A DNA stretch of 64,000 nt from NCBI GenBank assembly GCA_902806565.1, contig CADCXA010000019.1:372001-436000 (forward strand), given 5' to 3'. Positions 22,205 to 33,800 of the stretch are shown here, piece by piece. The notes under the pieces were generated by a model. That model searched no databases, was not told the DNA's origin, and was given only the letters and a program-made list of their open reading frames with translations. This stretch comes from Hypoxylon rubiginosum. Its lineage: Eukaryota; Ascomycota; Sordariomycetes; Xylariales; Hypoxylaceae. Each line of letters starts with the position of its first letter. Within the stretch, counting starts at the first letter, position 1. Made by a program: the position numbers and the translations under genes.

Positions 22205-22883
22205 GTTACCACCCCGGTCTCAGAGCCTTGGAAATGCCATTCCTAACCAAAGCTCGCCTTTACCTCTGTTCATGAAGTCATTCTTCATCTAGGATAGTAT
22301 TCCGTTCGAATTTGAACCTTCACTATTATGGCTGGTGTCTCGGTTTTTCGCGCGCGGTACACTGACGAAACCTCGTTGTATGAACACTTGAGGAAGATAT
22401 TCCCAACAGGCACAATTCAGATTCGTGTAGGTTCATAGACGAAACGGGGATTTTCCTTCCTTCTACCAGTCCTACCTTAAACTACCTAACCTAGGTACGT
22501 ATATCGCTGACTGTAATTCCTAGTTTCAACGCGGACGATTCTATTGCACGCTCCCGCGGGCCCTTACCCCCGTAAGAGCAAAGATTCACTACTACCAGGC
22601 TTTATAGACGATGAGCCAGCATTTAACCTCCCATACTAGACAGAAACCGGGGATGTCCAATCGGGACTCGAGAGCGACCACTACGAAAGATGACAAGATG
22701 AGCGACAATAGTTTATTAGAGCTCGCATCAGACAAGACTTCAAGGTCGAACTGCCCAGTCCCTAACCTTGATAAACGAACAACTTCCCACCTAAATGGTT
22801 AGGAAGTTATATTTGGAAAGGGGCGGTGCTATGAGAAGAACACTCTTGGGTGGATCGTAGGACAGAATGTGAAGAGACTGAAG
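22205..22883. other. Intergenic, no gene seen
   Basis: About 680 bp between the decayed gene and the 3' end of the first kinase gene. Nothing recognisable. Confidence 0.5.
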
Positions 22884-24869
22884 CTAGGGTCGAAGGTTTC
22901 TTGCGTGTTCGTCTCCTTCTCGGGCCTGCTCAGCCTTCTCTGTCGGGCCAGTGAGTCTTCTGAGCTGAGCACCCGACTTGCGGATATAGTCCCGAGCCTG
23001 TACACTCAATCGCCCTTCAGCAATAATGGGAGTGTCGACCTTCAACGAGGGCTTATAAGGGACTTCGTCGAGGCAGTAGGCCTTCGCATTGGCGCCCCTA
23101 CAATTATTGTTGAATGTCTTAAGATCCTCAAGTAGCTCTTTAGTCCTTGCACGTTTTCTCCCTCTAGTCTCTACGATTAGCATCCTCTCCTCGATCAGAT
23201 TGAGGAATTCATGAACGAATTGTGTGCAGTGTTGGTGACAGTGCATCCTAGCGAACCACTTTTTCGGTCAGTTGACGACAAATGTGAGTAAGTCTTATGT
23301 GGGTTATTGGCTCTCACCTGTTTTACCTGCTCCTTGACGATATATCCAGGTTCATTGTGATCCGTAGTCACAACCTCAAAGTAGATAGGCGTGTCGATGT
23401 TGTTCAGGTAGGGCGCCATGCGTGCCGTTTCAAACTCTAGCCTAAGCTTTTCGCCGCCGAGTAGCCAGGTGAGTAGGTCAAGAAAGAGACAGCCTAGGTT
23501 CCACACATCAAATGACCTAGTAATGACAGCGCCTTCCATATCACATTCGGGTGGCCGGAAGCACGGCGTGGCCGAGATGCTCTTGTTTGGGACATCCGAC
23601 TTACTCCAATCGTGGTGCATGGAGCCGAGTCCAAAGTCTGAAAGGACAAGATGTGCCTTGCCTTTTTTAGATCTGAAGATAAGGATATTCTCGGCTTTGA
23701 TGTCGCCGTGGCGGCCATAAAGCTTGTCGGTCACCTCCAGGCCATCCACACCAGGAGGGTAATGAATCAAATCAACTGCCTCCATTATCTTGAAGCACTG
23801 TTCGACAAGCCATTGAACGGTATCGAGGCTTCTAGTCGGACTGGGATTTTCCTCGCAGTACCTGGCGAGATCACACTCTGCCCATGGGAATAGAAGATAA
23901 TAATCGTCGCCATGCTGATAAGTTGAAAGAACAGTAACGATATGGCTGTGCACACTGCTATTAAATTTCTTTAGCATGTCTGCCTCTTTTCTGAATTCCT
24001 CTCCAGTTCCGTGGCCTCCAGTGCGCCTTAGCTTTTTTCGCGCAAATGGGCCTGTTAGCTTCGGCAACTAAAGCGAGTAACGAGTAATGTAAGCTATCTG
24101 ATCGCACTGCTTAGGGTAGGTCGCCTCTTACCGATTCAAATACATTATTGAAGTTGTGGCAGTTCCGATGTATCTCTACGCACGAGACATCACCATACCC
24201 TCCAGCCCCTGTGAGGTGAGTTTGAGCCGTCAGATGGTCTGGTTCCTCCGAGCCCCTGATGAAGGGCAAGATATCCCGGTGGTCGAACTTTTTGTGCTGA
24301 TCATGCGCCAAATAGGGAACATTTACTTTCCGTTGCCACATATTAAAGCCATCTCGGTAGTGACGCTTACTCCATGTTTGTGTTACAATAGATGAGACAT
24401 TATTATCATCATAACACGGAATAGGTAGTGTGCTGTCACTGATACCCTCATCGATAAATTTGAAGACATCAAGCCCTCTATCAGTTAAGACGAGGGTTGC
24501 GAAAAGCCGAATGTAGGAATCCCTTCCAGGTATCATTGGGTGATCTGGAGTTGCATCCTGAGGACATATGAGTTCAAGGTATTCGCTCATGTTAGCTCGG
24601 CGCGGTTGGTAATTTTGTTCTTTTGCATCTTTGAAGAATTTAACGAGATGTTTCTGAACCCTTTCAGCAGGGAGCAGGCGCCGAAGACAATGGAGGGTTA
24701 GAAAGTCTTTTTCGTATCCATCAAGATGTCTGATCAAGCTGTCCCGAAGTAGGTTGTCGAGAGAGTTGGAGCCGGTCATTAATGGAGAGAATGACCTTAC
24801 GGGAAGTGTCTTGGATTCCCCCGAGCCCCCGGCCGGAGTAACGCTGATGGATGGTAAGTCTGCGTCCAT
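22884..24869 (-). CDS. Fungal protein kinase 1 of tandem pair (3 exons)
   Basis: Exons 24869-24132, 24067-23318 and 23258-22884 sum to 621 codons (620 aa). Residues about 30-210 form a fungal-specific domain that can be aligned by eye to the neighbouring kinase (for example RLFATLVLTDRG...FKFIDEGI). The kinase domain has a glycine loop GAGGYGDVS (221-229), the ATP-anchoring lysine in FARKKL (about 257), a catalytic loop RHGDIKAEN (HGD in place of HRD, Asp368), DFG (390-392) and PPE for APE. The essential Lys, Asp and DFG are all present, so activity is likely. The region after the kinase fold is basic and may be nuclear. The ATG at 24869 is the likeliest start; upstream in-frame ATGs exist near 25050. 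Substrate unknown. Confidence 0.82.
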
Positions 24870-25498
24870 TCTCACAATGTCTGGTTCTCGAGCTACTCCT
24901 GAGAAGTATCGCAAACAAGAGTTGATAAGAAGAAAAGGGCTTGTTCGGGTTTTATAAGCAATAAGCAATGCGGGCCCTTCATGAAGTGCAATGGTAGCAA
25001 GAACAACGCATGGTCCAGCCGTGAAAGGGAAACAGTCCCTTAGCATGTTTGCGTGCATTATGGGGGGAATAGGCAACAAGGCGTCCGGTTGCCTGCATCT
25101 TCGGTGCCGTCGTTCTCACCACACACTCGAATTGGGCTCACACCCTGGGAGCTTGACCGGTTCAATGTGCAGTTTTGGGTTGGCGGTGATCGTAGTACAT
25201 GCTGCAGATCGTGATGTCCGCTAAGCAACTTATGCAAGCCACTTATGCACGTAAGAATTATCTATGCACACCAAGACGAGGCTCTGTAGAGTTTCCCAAA
25301 TGATATGCGATAGCCCTCCCCAATTGCTGATGGTTACCCGTGCCCATATCTCCGGTGAGGATCTCGGTATATACAGCTAATTATAGTAACATAAAATAAA
25401 CATGGGTATCGTTCCAATCCTAGCAACTCCAGCGCCTTTTGAAACATACACAATGGGGTCCCCTTCACCCCTATTTGCCTAAACAGGGACAATTCTCA
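24870..25498. other. Intergenic between the two kinases
   Basis: About 630 bp separating head and tail of the tandem kinases. The left part is open in frame with kinase 1 and may be leader or extra N-terminus. No other feature. Confidence 0.45.
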
Positions 25499-28254
25499 TC
25501 AGAAACAAGGTACCAAACCTTTGAGCCAGTGAATAAAAGATTTTCTCTTGGACGTAGAAGGGGTCTCTCTAGCAGTTTCTTCATTGGGTATGGGAATTTC
25601 CTGCTCAGCTTTCGGTTTTAATGGTGAAGGTTGTTGCGAATGGCTGCTTAGCTGAACTGAAACGCTTGATCCGCCAACTTCTGTATTGTTGCCGGATATA
25701 CGATCACGGGACGCACCCGGCTGGAGGAATGGGTTCTCTTCTTGTTCGGCTATCCTATATAGGCTGCCACTCTGTTCTGATTCTGCAAGGTTATCTGTGC
25801 TAGCAGCGTCCATGATGTTATTGGCAGGCGATGTAGTCGAAGACTCTTTCGAATCTCCTTGTATCTTGGTTTCTTTCAAGCCTCTTGTAGACGCAGGAAT
25901 CGCAGCAGATGGAATTGTCGACGGAAATTTGAGGGAAGTAGGACTTGACAGCAACGGACTCTCAGTCATATAGGTTTCGCTTGGTTCTGATTTGTTGCCA
26001 TGATTGGATATAAAGGCATAGTTTCCAGTAGGAGTTACTTTATCGTCATGTGAACTGATTTTCATTTGTGCATCGTCTGCAGAAATCAGTAAGAGATTCT
26101 GCTCGTTATTGCTTTGAGAGGTAACTGGCGTAGCTGTACAGAAAGACTTATAATGGTTAGAACAGTCAGAATCATTGGTCTTCCTCTTTCTAGGCTGGTC
26201 GTGGGCGCTCTTGAAGCAGTATGCCTCGCTTTCGCATTTCTTGTAAAGTTTGTCCAGCTCATTGACAATATCTTTGCACTCGCGGCGTTCCTTATATCGA
26301 ATTCGAAGCATGCTATCCGATATAAGATCTAGAAAGTCGTGGATGAATTCGGAGCATCCTTCGGTGGTGTGGAGTTTATTGATCCACTGCGACGATTGTT
26401 AGTAAGTTTTTGATAAGTGCTAAGGGGAAGAAAAAGGTTCTCACATCAACTACAGAGCCCTTAAGGCTGGCTCCGTGCTTCGACCCGGATACGGTGGTAC
26501 CCAAGATGAAAAAGTTATCTTCGACGATGGGGTCCGGAGAACTCTCGCGAGTCCGCCGTACAGAGAACTCATCGACCCCTTCGTCCCATCCGTAAAGATA
26601 CCAGGTCAGGAACTCCAAAAATACACACCCAAGAGTCCAGATATCCCACGGCTGAGAGACTGGCATGTTTAAATGTGTTTCCGGTGCCCGGTAAGTTAAC
26701 GAAACAGCCAGCCCCTGTGCATATTTCTTATGGTTCGATACGTCTCGATGCCAGCGAGTTAATCCAAAATCAGAAATCTTCAACACGCTGGATCCAGGAT
26801 TACTCTCATTGCCCGGCCCCTTGACCCAAAGTATGTTCTCTGGTTTTATATCACCATGCCTTCCCTTTTTTGCCTCGGTCGGACTGAGAGAGTGCGAAAA
26901 TTCGTCGTAATGGATCATTTTCAACCCTTTGGTAATACCCCTGCATTGGTCGACAATCCATAGAGCTAATTCGTAGGTTGGTTTCGGGGTACGATATCGC
27001 TTCCACATATCCTTAAGGTTCCCTTCTGCCCATGGAAATATCATGTGATAGTACCCGCCGTGAGAGTAGGTAGCGAGGAGTTTTATAAAGTGCGGGTAGT
27101 TGCCGTCACTGAATCGTTCCAGAGACTCAACCTCGGAGTCAAATTGCGTCTTGTCCCTAGACCGCAGGCGTTTGATGGCAAATGCATCAAACTATGTTGA
27201 GTTAGTATGGCAATATCGTATATGAGATTAGTTCTATAATAGACGAACTTACCGGGTCCTTGGTTGAGTTACTTAGGTTGTAGTGGGATCGGTGGATTAA
27301 AACGCGTCTGACGTCGGCAGAGCCACCACTTAGATCCTCTTCGTTGTATTTCTCATCTTCTTCAAAGGGGAGGGGGATAAGTCTGTGGAAGCGTTGGAAC
27401 TCGACTCTGCCATCGACCATATTGAAGAATGGGGACAGCATGCGCCATTGATAGAGATTAAAGAGGTCCAAAACATGCCCCTTCCATCCGTTCGGGTTGC
27501 TTAGGCATTCGACGATGCGCGCCTCACCCTGGCCTTGGCTAGTAAGCCATTTTGATTTGTTATCAGCCTCCCGAATGAAAGGAAGATCCTTATCCCACAA
27601 GTCTTCATCAATGAACAACCCGATTTTTTCCGGCGCATTGAGGAGAACCAACACAGCAAAGATTTTCCTGCGAGACGTATGCGTCTTAGGTTCGGACTCG
27701 ACCATATCCCAGATGGCACTAACCCAAGAATCTAGGTCTTTCTCCTTCGACAGCTTTGCCAAATTTGATTGGAGTTCCCGCCAGACACTTTGCCGAGTCA
27801 GGATTTTATTGAACTCATCAATCGGAATAAATCCGTCTTCATCGTTCTGAGCATGCCTCCTAGTTGCCTTTCGCAACTTATCCTCTAGTGAGCTCTCACT
27901 ATCAGCACCAACTGCTGCCAGTTCCGCGTCTGTACTTTGAATAGTGTATGCGTCGTTCGTAGGTACCGGCAGACTTTGAAGATACACACTATCGCCGTGA
28001 TTGTGAGAGGAACCAGTATGGCTGGCCTCAGACTGTGTCGAGATATGTACTTTGTCATCTAGTGTTTGGCCGCGCTGCGCATCCTCATCAACCCTAAACG
28101 AATATTGCAATGCTGAAGCTCCGTTTAAAGACAATGGTCGTTTCGGCCCTGGTCCCTGTGAGTGTCAGTAGATGTTTATTCAACGTGGCTATGCTGAAAA
28201 GGATGAACTTTACATAAGAGATGGGCAGCTCAGGCTGTTCGTTACATCCATCAT
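25499..28254 (-). CDS. Fungal protein kinase 2 of tandem pair, with long Ser/Thr-rich tail (4 exons)
   Basis: Exons 28155-27253, 27191-26445 and 26386-25499 join in frame. A 9-nt first exon (28254-28246, Met-Met-Asp) is proposed because exon 2 begins after a good CACAG acceptor and has no suitable ATG. Total 849 codons (848 aa). Residues about 90-265 are the same N-terminal domain as kinase 1 (KIFAVLVLLNAP...GLFIDEDLW). The kinase domain has a degenerate glycine loop (GGSADVRRV), Lys in FAIKRL, RHGDIKPEN, DFGLTRW and APE (RAPETH). The kinase 1/kinase 2 introns after the glycine loop and after the kinase fold are in equivalent places. The about 230-residue tail is Ser/Thr/Pro-rich, likely disordered and itself phosphorylatable. 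The N-terminal 9-nt exon is uncertain. Confidence 0.82.
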
Positions 28255-29054
28255 CCTGCGGTATTAATTAGCCTTAACTCCATGTATTTCGTCTACTATG
28301 GCGATGGTAGGTAACTGTTTGTGCATAACACCTACCATAATGACCCCAATAGCCAACTCGCTTGCGCGCTGCTGTTAGACAAACTACCTTAGGTAGTCTT
28401 ACGCGGTTCAAAAGAAAGGGGAAATAATTGATTGGCAATTTGAGACGTGCTAAGCAAATGAATGGCATACCCGGTGTAGCAATTGACTGCCTTCATGGAG
28501 CTATTTAATATTAAAGCAGCAGAATTGGCGTTCTAAGACTCTCTCGTGTCTGATCAAGAGGCGCTTGTAGGGCGCCTAATGGTCAGATCAGTAAACAATA
28601 TTGACGAATAGTGCTTACAGCGCCTCCCTTTTTAGAAATTCAGCCCCAGGTTTGAAAGCGGCGCGGCTGTTCAGTTGAGATGGTGGGTGGCGGGCGGCCA
28701 TTTAGGCCAAGACTAAGCGACAGATAGGGGTATAACTTCACAGCCTGCTGCCCCTTTCTAGGTATGTCGCGACAGCTGACGTGCATATGAGGATCGTGTT
28801 TCGGCCTGTTCGGTAAACCTAGAGCGATCAGGGGCAAGAAAAAGGCGTGCACTGCCCATAACGAGGTCTATAGGTTGGAGCTGTCCTGGAAATATCTTCG
28901 ACTCAAATAACATTGTTATATGTCTTCTACTTAGTACCTTGGTCCGATATCTCGAGTTGCAAGCACAGAGAGAAAGTAAATACGACCCTATCCCTAACCG
29001 ACCCGACACCACATTGACCATTGCTAGCACCAGTTAAAGCGCCTCAAAGTAAAC
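28255..29054. promoter_or_regulatory. Divergent spacer between kinase 2 and small gene A
   Basis: An 800-bp spacer between genes transcribed apart, so a bidirectional promoter is likely. No gene or defined motif seen in it. Confidence 0.45.
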
Positions 29055-29383
29055 ATGCAACAAGACCGAAAGCCAAACCAACCCCATCCGGATGGCTATC
29101 AACTGATTGCTAGCCAATATATCGACCCCACGAAGCTCGTCAGGAAGCTGAATGAGAAATTCGGAGAGGACTCCTATCGCGTTGAGGTATGTACCCTCCT
29201 AGAACTAATCAATCGCGTTCTAGTTTCACTAACTTGAAATTTTTATTGCTAAAGATGAGGCATAATCAGTACATTATTCGTGCTCAAGGCCATCTCACAG
29301 AGGTAAATACACTTCATCAACACAGGTACTTAGGTACACATCTAAGAAATAAGCAGGACGATATCAAAGCTTGTTACTATTAA
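29055..29383 (+). CDS. Small conserved protein A, 68 aa (3 exons)
   Basis: Exons 29055-29186, 29255-29302 and 29357-29383 give 69 codons including the stop, all in phase with GT...AG introns and a CACTAAC branch site in intron 1. The protein has an N-terminal YIDPTKLVRKL helix-like segment, then EKFGEDSYRVE, a junction, then MRHNQYIIRAQGHLTE and a short DDIKACYY tail. No signal peptide or membrane helix. Gene B 1.1 kb downstream has the same architecture and core motif, which is the main evidence that both are real. The fold resembles no family I can name; a small alpha/beta domain is likely from the alternating pattern. It is divergent from kinase 2. Function unknown. Confidence 0.72.
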
Positions 29384-30466
29384 CGATCTTCGAGAGCAAT
29401 CATTTTACCAATTTATTAGATTAGATTTATAATGTTTCTCGACTTTTAATACCATCTCCTATCATATCAGAAGAAGTAGCTATTTTTACTTGCCGTAAGG
29501 AGAGCAAAGGTACCTACATTCTAGACAAACTTGCATTTTCAACCTTATAAATAAAGAGTCTTCTGTTGGTTCAAAGCACGGGAATCTAATAAGTCCTACT
29601 AAATTAAAAGGTATAGTCACATTAATAGCAGTCTCGTGCGAAAAATAGCAGAACCAGGCGAGCACACCTAAGGCGCATTCGCATTCTTGCGACGCGGCCA
29701 TGAGGATTATAATCAAAGAACAACTATGACATGCCTTCGAAGGAAGCGACCATTCGATCCCTCTTGTGTTTCCCAAGTGAAACTGGCCGCCAAATTGTGT
29801 GCCAGCTTAAGGATTGTCCATACATCATAACACCACAAGGCAGATTTATTGCACATAACAATCTAGGACTCGGAGTACCGTTCCGTTTAGTGGCCATTCG
29901 CCCCCCCCCCCTCCAATCTCGTATTCACCAATAATATGATATCAGCCAGCCTCAGAGTGTGTGTGTGTAGGGTGGACCATAACTGATCTACATACATAGT
30001 ATCTGTCCATAAATTACCAATATCTAAAAACATTTTAGCCACATGCCCACCCACACACTCAAGTCCATGCATGGCGTTAATTTAGCGTTCTAGGAGTTAC
30101 ATCTAGGAGAGCCTAGGAGGATGAAGGCTAGAACGAGGCTATGCTAACCCAGAGATAATTGGCTCATCGATGGTCACCATGCCTTGACCAATGTCCCAAT
30201 ATAGTATAATTTCGGCGCCCCAAGGCTACTTCGAAGGCCAACCTATTTATACAGTGGCCTGAAACACTTGGGTCGGAGTTTTGGACGGTCCCGGCATTCC
30301 GTTCTTTTCTTCGGAAGATAATAAGGAGGTAGGTACCTCCTGCAGCTCGATATGAACTTCCATCTACTTAGGTCATAGCTCCGAACTCGCATCACAACGA
30401 TAAATGTTCATTAACTACCTATATTAGTGATATTAAGAACTCATTTATACGGTTGAGAGTGCTTCG
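29384..30466. other. Intergenic between small paralogues A and B
   Basis: About 1.1 kb, AT-rich, with a C11 run (29901-29911) and a short GT repeat (about 29958-29969). No third copy of the MRHN core was noticed here. Confidence 0.5.
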
Positions 30467-30869
30467 ATGATGGCCACAACCACGGAAACGAAGGTTCACA
30501 CAGCCATGGATAAGGCGAACTTCAGCATCTACACACCGATTCACTCGAAGTATGTCCCAAGTCCTAGGATACTGAATGATATCCTCAGAGAAGAGTTTGG
30601 CGAGGGTGGATTCTCAATAGAGGTACAACGTCTACTAACCTTTTCGCCTATTGCCAATAGACACTAATAAAGTGGCAGATGCGTCATAACGTCTACAACA
30701 TCAAGTCTAAAGCAAAACTAGATAATGTAAGTATACCTTCAATCGGATCATTCTATCTCCTCTGCGTATTAGGCTAACGTATTCACTCTGGTAGTTCACG
30801 ATCCAGAAGATTCGCAAATTATCTAGCTCGGGAAAAGAGTCAACAACAGGGTCCCCAGTCCCTATGTGA
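30467..30869 (+). CDS. Small conserved protein B, 92 aa, paralogue of A (3 exons)
   Basis: Exons 30467-30622, 30679-30726 and 30795-30869 sum to 93 codons. Exon 2 is exactly 48 nt and begins ATG-CGT-CAT-AAC (MRHNVYNIKSKAKLDN), matching exon 2 of gene A in length, phase and motif. Exon 1 ends EEFGEGGFSIE, against EKFGEDSYRVE in A. The N-terminus is longer (about 20 extra residues) and the C-terminus extends past FTIQKIRKL with a Ser/Thr-rich tail. GGCTAAC near 30771 is a good branch site for intron 2. Two in-frame ATGs are adjacent at the start. Cytosolic by appearance. Function unknown; the pairing with A and with the kinases is the only clue. Confidence 0.7.
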
Positions 30870-33800
30870 ACCTCCACTCGTCTCGTCACCTATAGTCTCG
30901 CTGAGAGGTATCCTGTGAAGATACTGAGAGTATATAAGGGTGTTGCAAGGGAATTGCGGTGTTCTATTAAAGGCGTTGATGCGTTGAACTTAAGAGCTTG
31001 CTGATTTTCGATAAACCATATGGTTGCGTAACATGTACAATACCTTGTAGTCTTGGTTTATAGCGGTGGCATTGTACTAATAGTGTCCTTTCCGGTTTCC
31101 CAAGGGCCAATGCGCCTAATACAGCTCCATCAACTCGCAATGTATGAAGGTCCTCTCTTGTCTTACCGTGTCCCTCCTCAAGATTGGAGTCTAGTATCAA
31201 CACAGCCTATAAATTATAAATGAAACAGGACCGAACTATTATGCTGCTACTATATGTGCAAGCAAATACTGAAAAGATATCTCTCTAGGCGTGATTCATC
31301 AAAATGCATGAGTTGAAGGGCCAGCAAGGCAAGCTAAAGTTTGTTAGACAATAAGCAATTCAAACCTATCACGTATCCTTTCAAATCTGTGTTCAATATA
31401 TGTACCTAATGCAATATGATTTTCACCTAGCTTTTATTCAGGTTTAAGTAGGTGCTTAGAGTCCAAAGCCTTCAGTATATATTATCTTATATAGATTGAT
31501 ATTACTCACGCCTTTGACAAATCGTGAGAGCCTCATTGTATTCACTTCTATGATTTAACAATTACTCTTATGTACTTAACTATTGTTATAATATACTATT
31601 ATATTATGTTACGACGAGACCTTCCCTTTTTATACCACCACCTACCTAGGTTTAAATAAGTGTTCTGATACCCCCGTACCTAGGTAAACAACTATGTCAC
31701 CTTTCAAGGTTCAAACTTAAGTATAGTACGTACCTCTTAATTTCATGATGCAGAACCAAAAGGCACAGTTAGTTTCTCAAGGGCTACAAACCTCGCTGCA
31801 AAAGGCTATTTATCCTTTAGACCTAGCACCCCTATCTGGGCCAACGCTGCCAGCTTCCGTGTAAGAGTAACATGATCCCGTAGCAGAGCGCTAGCAATTC
31901 CCACTAAATGAGCAACGTAGGAGCGCAAGTGCCCAACTTGACAGCGTTTTACTTTTGGTAGGGTAGCGGTTTAGCACAATAGTCAAAGGCCAAAAGGCTA
32001 GAGCCCTGAAAGGTTATCTAGGGTTATGTACCTATGGTTAAAGTTTTCGAATACCAAGTAGGTACCTAGGTAAAGAATTATAAACTATATATATCTTGAT
32101 AGATAGCAATTCTCCTGAAAGACTCAACGTCGCCTAAGACGCGAGTCAAGATCGACTTTTAAGTTAGCCCATGCTAACAACTCATATTATTCAACGAGAA
32201 AGAGTCTCCAACTTCGAAGCTATCTATATATACTTGTGCTTTAGGGCAGTTACTAGGTAGATCATGTAATGATATACACTGGCGTGTGGTTCATTTTGAC
32301 TTAAACTACCTAGAGGTAGGTAGTCGATCTCCTTACTCTAGGTTTAGACAAGCCCCCTTTTGAAGTCGAACAAGACCACTCGTCACATTAGTTCGATTGG
32401 CATGTTACAATTTTTCAATATCTTAAATCCAACCCATGAATGAACTAGTGGTATAATGGCTTGACATATCAGATATTATCTAAGGTATCTCCTTTAAAGG
32501 CCTGCGTTTCAGTATGGATGTTGAAGATGGGCTGTTCTAATTCTAAGAGATGGATTTCGTCGCGAGTGAGAGTGCACACAACAAGTAACTTGGCTATGAG
32601 CACTGTTGAATCCCTACCTTCTCATCATATTTTTGTTCCGTGTCGCACTACTCAAATCGCCCGATGCGGAAGATCCGCTGTGTCAATTTCGAAAAGTTGA
32701 AGAGTTCCTCCTGTTTAGAAAAGAAAAAAAGGCCAAGTGTTCATTTCGGGCGGTACTGTCTAACTCACAAATATATTTAAGGAGAAACGGGAAAAATTAC
32801 AAGATACTGGCCATTTGAACACTGCAGGATTACCCGGTGTAGACTTAGACTTGAAGATATCGAAGCGAATGCCTCAGAAGAGCGTTTCTTTCAAGTTATA
32901 GCACACTATCATGTCACTTTTCTAAGCAAGAGCAAGATGTGATGGAAATACTCTAACCAGGCGTTGATACTGAACAGAGTTTAATGTAAGAGGTTCGTAA
33001 TCCTGGACGATCCCGCAGGTGATAGCCTCATGTTCAGGTATTTCAGTCTGATGTGGCTTAAGCACCTGTGGCGGTGGCGGTCTGGCTTTTTGTTCCCCTA
33101 AAGCCGTGCAATTCCGAAAAGTTATACTGATGCAACACATACGAAGTAATGTCATCCTTTTTGCCTTGATCCGGAAGCTCCCTTTGACAAGAGCCGAGGA
33201 AAAAGATAAGGTATGCGCGTACGGAACGAACCTTTTAGACATTACGAACACTAGAAATCGATCGTTCGGATAGTTCTCCGCCCCCAAGCTTTCTCCTACG
33301 AGTGGGACATGTGAGCGTATCATTGCATCAAGGCTTTACGGGTTGTGGTTGCTTGAACCGAGTCACGGACTCCGGAGGAAAACAATTCCAACAAGTAAAA
33401 TTCCCCTATGTTGTCCTTCACACCCATTCAGAAAAAGACCTAGTTGGATTTTCGAAAAGAAGAAAAGAATATTAAGGATTCAGGGATCGTGGAAGGGGCT
33501 TAAATTTTGCTCGACGTCACTAGCGGCCAAGGTTAGTGGCTGATTCTTGCTAACTTGGGCACTGGTGATGCGGTTTCGAATTCGGGAGCGGAAAGGAGTA
33601 GCGCGTGTACCTTAGGTAGGTATGAGCACATAGCGGGTTCGGCAGGGCACAGAGAACCCACTGGACGATCAACCCGCCGCGTCCGATCTGCGCATCAGCA
33701 AAGTTCGAACAAAGTATGAGATCGTTGACGGGCGATGATGCGATGGGTCCGCCCACGGTACTGGGTACAATACCTCCCGAATGGATTTCTCCTGTGCTCG

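Noticed and set aside
30967..31203. Minus-strand frame downstream of small gene B with some protein-like composition
   Set aside because: No ATG, and a possible acceptor/donor pair alone is not enough to call a gene.
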